25,451 nucleotides of DNA, taken from NCBI GenBank assembly GCA_050945275.1, contig JBMNSQ010000010.1:1-25451 (forward strand), written 5' to 3'. Within the stretch, counting starts at the first letter, position 1. Each line of letters begins with the position of its first letter. The translations under genes were made by a program, and so were the position numbers. Source of the DNA: JAAYWY01 sp050945275 (lineage in GTDB: Bacteria; Bacillota; DTU030; DUMP01). Shown one piece after another: positions 22,365-25,451 of the stretch. The notes beneath the pieces were generated by a model. That model had not been told where the DNA came from and did not search any database. It saw only the letters and a list, made by a program, of their open reading frames with translations.

Positions 22365-22403
22365 AAGACCACGGAACGAACTTAAGCGTTCTGTGGTCTT
22401 TTT
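22365..22403 (+). terminator. Rho-independent terminator before the feo genes
   Basis: A 14-bp stem AAGACCACGGAACG (22365-22378) / CGTTCTGTGGTCTT (22387-22400), with one G-U pair and an 8-base loop, runs into a T run ending at 22403. Confidence 0.92.
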
Positions 22404-22456
22404 GATGCTGTTAGGGAAAGGATTGACATATACATAAATGAGCTAGGGGGGATATA

Positions 22457-23014
22457 ATGCGTTACTTTTGGTCTAAAAAAGAGAGACCGATCAGAAAAGA
22501 ACAACGAGGGTCCTCGCTTAAAAAAGTGGTGCTGGTGGGCAATCCTAATGTCGGCAAAAGTGTCTTATTTAACCGTATGACTGGGCTATACGCTGCCGTA
22601 TCCAATTATCCCGGTACCACGGTAGAAGTTAGCCGCGGACGCGGCTACTTTATGGGTGAAGAGCTGGAAGTAGTGGATACCCCTGGCATGTACTCCTTGT
22701 TGTCAATTACTGCCGAGGAAAAAGTAGCACGAAAGCTCCTTTTTATGGAGCGTCCAAATGTAGTGATTCACGTAGTCGATGGCCGCCATTTAGAGCGGAT
22801 GCTATCGCTTACCTTGCAGCTGTTAGAAGCCGAGTTACCTTTGATTGTGGCAGTTAATCTCATGGACGAAATGCGTCGGCTCGGTTTAAGTCTACGAGCG
22901 GATCGTCTTAGCCGTCGCTTGAAAGCACCGGTAATACTGACAGCAGCAACCCTAAACGTGGGAATTGATGAGTTAAAAAAGAAGGTGGGTGAACTTGTCT
23001 ATAAAGCAGTCTAA
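22457..23014 (+). CDS. feoB: FeoB GTPase domain as a separate protein
   Basis: Regulatory G domain of the ferrous iron transporter, here a stand-alone 185-aa protein. G motifs: G1 GNPNVGKS (28-35), G2-region NYPGTTVE (50-57), G3 DTPG (74-77), G4 NLMD (134-137), and a G5-like AATLNVG near 162. The typical FeoB phrase HLERMLSLTLQLLEA follows G3. It ends just where the G domain ends (ELKKKVGELVYKAV), before the helical GDI region. An AGGGGGG ribosome site precedes the ATG. It overlaps the membrane-domain gene by 26 bases (or 20) in the +1 frame, so either translational coupling of a natural split gene or a frameshift of a fused feoB is possible; the boundary at a domain junction favours the former. 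Confidence 0.92.
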   Translation: MRYFWSKKERPIRKEQRGSSLKKVVLVGNPNVGKSVLFNRMTGLYAAVSNYPGTTVEVSRGRGYFMGEELEVVDTPGMYSLLSITAEEKVARKLLFMERPNVVIHVVDGRHLERMLSLTLQLLEAELPLIVAVNLMDEMRRLGLSLRADRLSRRLKAPVILTAATLNVGIDELKKKVGELVYKAV

Positions 23015-24449
23015 TATAACGTATCCGCCTCATATAACCCAGGGAGCGGCAAGTATTTCCCGTCTACTTAAGGGACAGTATGGTTTGTCGCGCTTGGCCA
23101 TTGCTTTATTGCTGTTGCAAAATGATAGGGATATTGCGCTTTTGGTACGACAGCAGGAAGGTTTGGACCGGTGGCAAGAGATTAACTCTATAACGGAGAA
23201 GGTCACAAGTTTAAGTGCAGATCTTCCTAGTTATCTTGTTGCCCTAAGTCGCCGTCAAGCGGCTCAGGAAGTGCTACGCGGCGTAATAATCAAAGAAAGA
23301 TTGCGGCAAAAGACATGGCTGGACCACTTAGGAGATCTTACCATGCGTCCGCCAGTGGGTATACCTGTATTAGTACTGGTGCTTTATTTTGCTGTGTATC
23401 GGTTCGTTGGTGTCTTTGGGGCTGGTACAGTGGTGAACTACCTTGAACGAAGCATCTTTCAAGCATATCTTAACCCGTGGGTCAATTCTTTCGTTAAGCA
23501 GCATATTCCCTGGCCGGTTATCCAGGATTTATTAGCACATGACTATGGTATTGTTACGCTAGGACTTCGTTACGCCATAGCCATTATTCTACCGATAGTA
23601 GGATGTTTTTTTCTGGTCTTTTCCATCATTGAGGATAGCGGCTACCTACCGCGATTGGCACTGTTGGTGGACCGCTTATTCAAGTTCCTTGGTCTGTCCG
23701 GCCGGGCAGTTATTCCTCTTACTTTGGGCTTTGGATGTGGTACTATGGCCATACTGGTTACGCGAACCCTGGAGACAAAAAGAGAACAGCTTATGGCTAC
23801 CTTTCTGCTTGCACTGGCGATACCCTGTTCTGCCCAGCTTGGGGTGATTTTTGCGCTTTTATCTAACCGGCCGCCGGCGCTAGCAATTTGGGCTACCTTT
23901 TTGCTAACTGTGTTTTTTGTTGTAGGGAGTTTGTTGGCTAAAGTGTTGCCGGGAAAAAGCCCTGTATTTTATATGGAAGTTCCTCCTCTAAGGGTACCGC
24001 AATTGGGCAACGTGTTTACTAAGACCTTTACCCGCATGAAATGGTATTTTTTTGAGATTGTGCCCCTGTTTGTTTTCTCTAGTGTACTAATTTGGCTAGG
24101 GAAAATTACCGGCTTTTTTGATTATGTTATGCAGTATTTAGGACGGCTGGTCATTTGTTTGGGATTACCGCCGGAAGCGGGAGCGGTATTTTTGTTTGGT
24201 TTTTTTCGCCGCGATTACGGGGCGGCTGGATTGTATGATTTAGTGGCTCAGGGGGTACTTAGCACACGCCAGTTGGTAGTGACTGCAGCCACCTTGACTC
24301 TGTTTCTTCCTTGTATTGCTCAGTTTGCTGTTATGGTAAAAGAGCGGGGTTTGGCTACGGCTGTAGGCATAGCGGCGTTCATTTTCCCTTTTGCTTTTGG
24401 TGCTGGATATGTGCTAAATCTCCTGTTACAGGTGGGTAGGTTAGTGTAG
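22989..24449 (+). CDS. feoB: FeoB membrane domain as a separate protein
   Basis: Iron(II) permease part of FeoB, 486 aa. Residues 1-105 are hydrophilic and helical and match the spacer/GDI region (LSRLAIALLLLQNDRDIALLV). Then come Gate motifs: GFGCGTMAILVTRTLETKREQLMATFLLALAIPCSAQ, and later FFRRDYGAAGLYDL with FLPCIAQFAVM. About eight or nine hydrophobic segments are present, so the transport core looks complete. The start is GTG 22989 or TTG 22995 (the latter is better spaced from AAGGTGG). A stop in this frame at 22974-22976 excludes a longer N-terminus. It should partner with the separate G protein encoded just upstream. Confidence 0.92.
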   Translation: MNLSIKQSNITYPPHITQGAASISRLLKGQYGLSRLAIALLLLQNDRDIALLVRQQEGLDRWQEINSITEKVTSLSADLPSYLVALSRRQAAQEVLRGVIIKERLRQKTWLDHLGDLTMRPPVGIPVLVLVLYFAVYRFVGVFGAGTVVNYLERSIFQAYLNPWVNSFVKQHIPWPVIQDLLAHDYGIVTLGLRYAIAIILPIVGCFFLVFSIIEDSGYLPRLALLVDRLFKFLGLSGRAVIPLTLGFGCGTMAILVTRTLETKREQLMATFLLALAIPCSAQLGVIFALLSNRPPALAIWATFLLTVFFVVGSLLAKVLPGKSPVFYMEVPPLRVPQLGNVFTKTFTRMKWYFFEIVPLFVFSSVLIWLGKITGFFDYVMQYLGRLVICLGLPPEAGAVFLFGFFRRDYGAAGLYDLVAQGVLSTRQLVVTAATLTLFLPCIAQFAVMVKERGLATAVGIAAFIFPFAFGAGYVLNLLLQVGRLV

Positions 24450-24467
24450 TGAAAAGGAGATGACAAT

Positions 24468-24755
24468 GTGTTTGGCTTAAGACATGGACGAAGAAGACAG
24501 TGGTATAACCATGGTCAAAAAGGTCGCCAAATTAAGACAGTGGCCGATCTTAGAGTGTGTCAACAGGCCGTTGTTAAAGCGCTAGATACCAGCTCATCTG
24601 ACCACCTAAATAAATTAATGGCTCTTGGAATACTACCCGGGACCAAATTAGTCCTAGTACAGCGTTCTCCTAGCCTGGTGTTAAAGATAGGCGAGACAGT
24701 GCTAGCAGTGGATGAGGAAGTAGCTGTACTAATTGAAGTGGATTATGACGGGTAG
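24468..24755 (+). CDS. feoA: FeoA-domain protein
   Basis: Small SH3-like partner of FeoB, 95 aa. The FeoA core lies at about 24-92 (TVADLRVCQQAVVKALD...LNKLMALGILPGTKLVLVQRSPSLVLKIGETVLAVDEEVAVLIEV), with the conserved LGILPG turn. About 22 extra, basic residues precede it (RHGRRRQWYNHGQKGRQ). The GTG start has AAGGAG 8 bases upstream; an ATG two bases earlier is in another frame and stops at once. It follows feoB by 18 bases, the reverse of the usual feoA-feoB order. Confidence 0.88.
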   Translation: MFGLRHGRRRQWYNHGQKGRQIKTVADLRVCQQAVVKALDTSSSDHLNKLMALGILPGTKLVLVQRSPSLVLKIGETVLAVDEEVAVLIEVDYDG

Positions 24756-24767
24756 CTCGAGTATGAA

Positions 24768-24795
24768 AAATGCCCGGGCAATATCCCGGGCATTT
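24768..24795. terminator. Bidirectional terminator between convergent genes
   Basis: A perfect 11-bp stem AAATGCCCGGG (24768-24778) / CCCGGGCATTT (24785-24795) with a 6-base loop. Read on the - strand the stem runs into TTTTTC, so it serves the minus-strand gene best. On the + strand the tail is TTTCC, weaker but probably still useful for feoA. Confidence 0.85.
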
Positions 24796-24804
24796 CCACC
24801 AGCG

Positions 24805-25200
24805 TTAACTTAAAGTGAAAGGTCCTAACGAATAAAGTTTCTTTTGTTCTTGGACTAGCACATCGTATAGGCTAATGTCCAGTATGTTGCAAAGGGCTGC
24901 TAAGTAAAAGAATAGAGTGCCAAGTTCGGTCTCCACTTGCTCTCGGCAGTCGGCGCACAGTTTGCCGTCCAAGTGGGTGGAGAGAAACTGATCAGCTTCA
25001 TCGAGAGTTATGCCACTGGGTACACGTTGCTTATGTCCCTGGATTTCGACACACCCGCAGCAGGTTACACTCTTTACCACGGCTCGATTAGACCTAGCAG
25101 TAGCTTCCTGTATTTTGGATAACACGTCTAAAACACTACGATGCCTAAGTAGATACTTCCCTACAGAGTCTTGAAAATCTGCACAGATGAGATCCTTCAT
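24805..25200 (-). CDS. Conserved Cys-containing small protein of Clostridia, function unknown
   Basis: A 131-aa cytoplasmic, mostly helical protein. Cys residues cluster at TCCGCVEI (about 47-54) and CADCRE (about 87-92), which could bind metal. The stretch ELGTLFFYLAALCNILDISLYDVLVQEQKK resembles the helical MazG-like nucleotide pyrophosphohydrolase pattern. From memory, similar proteins (MKDLI..., ending SLGxFxLS) occur widely in Clostridia and are often annotated only as a DUF (possibly DUF1573). I claim no function. The ATG at 25198-25200 is preceded on the - strand by GGGGTGGGG. It has a consensus-perfect promoter and its own terminator, so it is a monocistronic, possibly strongly expressed gene. 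Confidence 0.85.
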   Translation of the reverse strand: MKDLICADFQDSVGKYLLRHRSVLDVLSKIQEATARSNRAVVKSVTCCGCVEIQGHKQRVPSGITLDEADQFLSTHLDGKLCADCREQVETELGTLFFYLAALCNILDISLYDVLVQEQKKLYSLGPFTLS

Positions 25201-25229
25201 ATCTAAGGCCCCACCCCTTCCTTGGCATC

Positions 25230-25258
25230 ATTATAACTTTGGCTTGTTCGCCTGTCAA
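25230..25258 (-). promoter_or_regulatory. Consensus-perfect sigma-A promoter of the minus-strand gene
   Basis: On the - strand: TTGACA (25258-25253), a 17-base spacer and TATAAT (25235-25230), both boxes perfect. A-tracts lie upstream of the -35 (25274-25291), as in an UP element. Confidence 0.88.
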
Positions 25259-25274
25259 CGCAGGGAGCAAATCT

Positions 25275-25298
25275 TTTTTGATCTAGTTTTTGATCTAG
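25275..25298. repeat. Perfect tandem 12-bp direct repeat
   Basis: TTTTTGATCTAG occurs twice in direct succession (25275-25286 and 25287-25298). Seen from the minus-strand promoter, this gives two A-tracts about one helical turn apart, 16 bases and more upstream of the -35. It may be an UP element or a binding site. Confidence 0.7.
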
Positions 25299-25396
25299 AC
25301 TAATGAGGTTGGTGATGAGGATTCGGAGAGTGTAATATTTAAGTAGGCAAAGCAGCATAGAAGGACTTTCCGGGACGAGCTGAGAAGGTAGATCTC

Positions 25397-25451
25397 ATGA
25401 AAAAGGCCCTGGATGTCTCTACCAAAGACACCCAGAGCGAAAGGAGTATAT
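25397..25451 (+). other. 5' leader or start of a gene running off the window
   Basis: An ATG at 25397 (AAGG 8 bases upstream) opens a frame MKKALDVSTKDTQSERSI to the window end. It overlaps a hairpin, 25409-25418 / 25426-25435 (9 of 10 pairs, 7-base loop). An AAAGGAG ribosome-site-like sequence (25440-25446) near the edge suggests the true start is just outside. The stretch 25301-25396 shows nothing I recognise. Confidence 0.3.

Noticed and set aside
22423..22458. TTGACA (22423) and TATAAT (22453) before feoB as a promoter
   Set aside because: The spacer is 24 bases, and the TATAAT overlaps the ATG start codon, so it cannot be the -10 for this gene.
22973..23014. A AAA AAG slippery heptamer in frame near the end of the FeoB GTPase gene
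   Set aside because: It is in the right phase for a -1 shift (dnaX type), but the membrane-domain gene is in the +1 frame, so a -1 shift at this site would not join the two proteins.
25301..25451. Riboswitch (guanidine-II/mini-ykkC, c-di-GMP or T-box) at the right edge because of a GGGACGAG stretch
   Set aside because: The flanking bases do not form the paired ACGR-loop hairpins or other consensus elements of these classes.

Overview
The window looks like a chromosomal segment of an anaerobic, probably acetogenic or syntrophic Clostridia-type Firmicute (Moorella/Peptococcaceae-like). The reasons are the low-GC Gram-positive order ctsR-mcsA-mcsB-clpC-radA with a CtsR operator, a Rex repressor with a Rex-type operator, an [FeFe]-hydrogenase-like sensor protein, an RseC-like protein, and the YqeB/YqeC factors of selenium-dependent molybdenum hydroxylases. 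No rRNA, tRNA, IS element, prophage or CRISPR array is visible. Almost everything is on the + strand; one small gene near the right end is on the - strand.

Layout. (1) 1-2436: 3' end of a branched-chain amino acid ABC importer (livM partial, livG, livF). (2) 2596-5861: a terminator, then a promoter with a near-perfect Rex box. It drives a three-gene redox-signalling operon: a NuoE-like [2Fe-2S] ferredoxin, an [FeFe]-hydrogenase/PAS sensor and a SpoIIE/PP2C-type phosphatase. (3) 5890-6685: rex behind two tandem promoters, one with a palindrome in its spacer. (4) 6773-8239: guaB. (5) 8240-8755: a hairpin-rich stretch with a strong terminator and a 71-aa Cys-rich protein of unknown function. (6) 8840-9711: nagB with its own extended -10 promoter and terminator. 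(7) 9718-15550: a ModE-like operator, then a FecCD-type ABC importer followed by XdhC, YqeB and YqeC. I read this as a molybdenum (or tungsten) acquisition and hydroxylase-maturation operon. (8) 15776-21875: the CtsR heat-shock/protein quality control operon and radA. (9) 21910-24755: an RseC-like protein and an iron(II) transport set in which FeoB is split into separate GTPase and membrane genes, followed by feoA. (10) 24768-25200: a bidirectional terminator and a minus-strand Cys-containing small protein with a consensus-perfect promoter. (11) 25261-25451: an unassigned leader of a gene beyond the window.

How they work together. Several neighbours concern redox and metal state: Rex senses NADH/NAD+, the HydS-like protein probably senses H2 or ferredoxin redox state and signals through the phosphatase, and the Mo/W and Fe(II) uptake operons feed metalloenzymes. 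The most notable points are the Rex box directly upstream of the sensory hydrogenase module with rex just downstream; the Mo-importer/XdhC/YqeBC operon with an XdhC whose domain order is inverted; the split feoB; and the structured RNA plus Cys-rich microprotein region near 8.3-8.7 kb.
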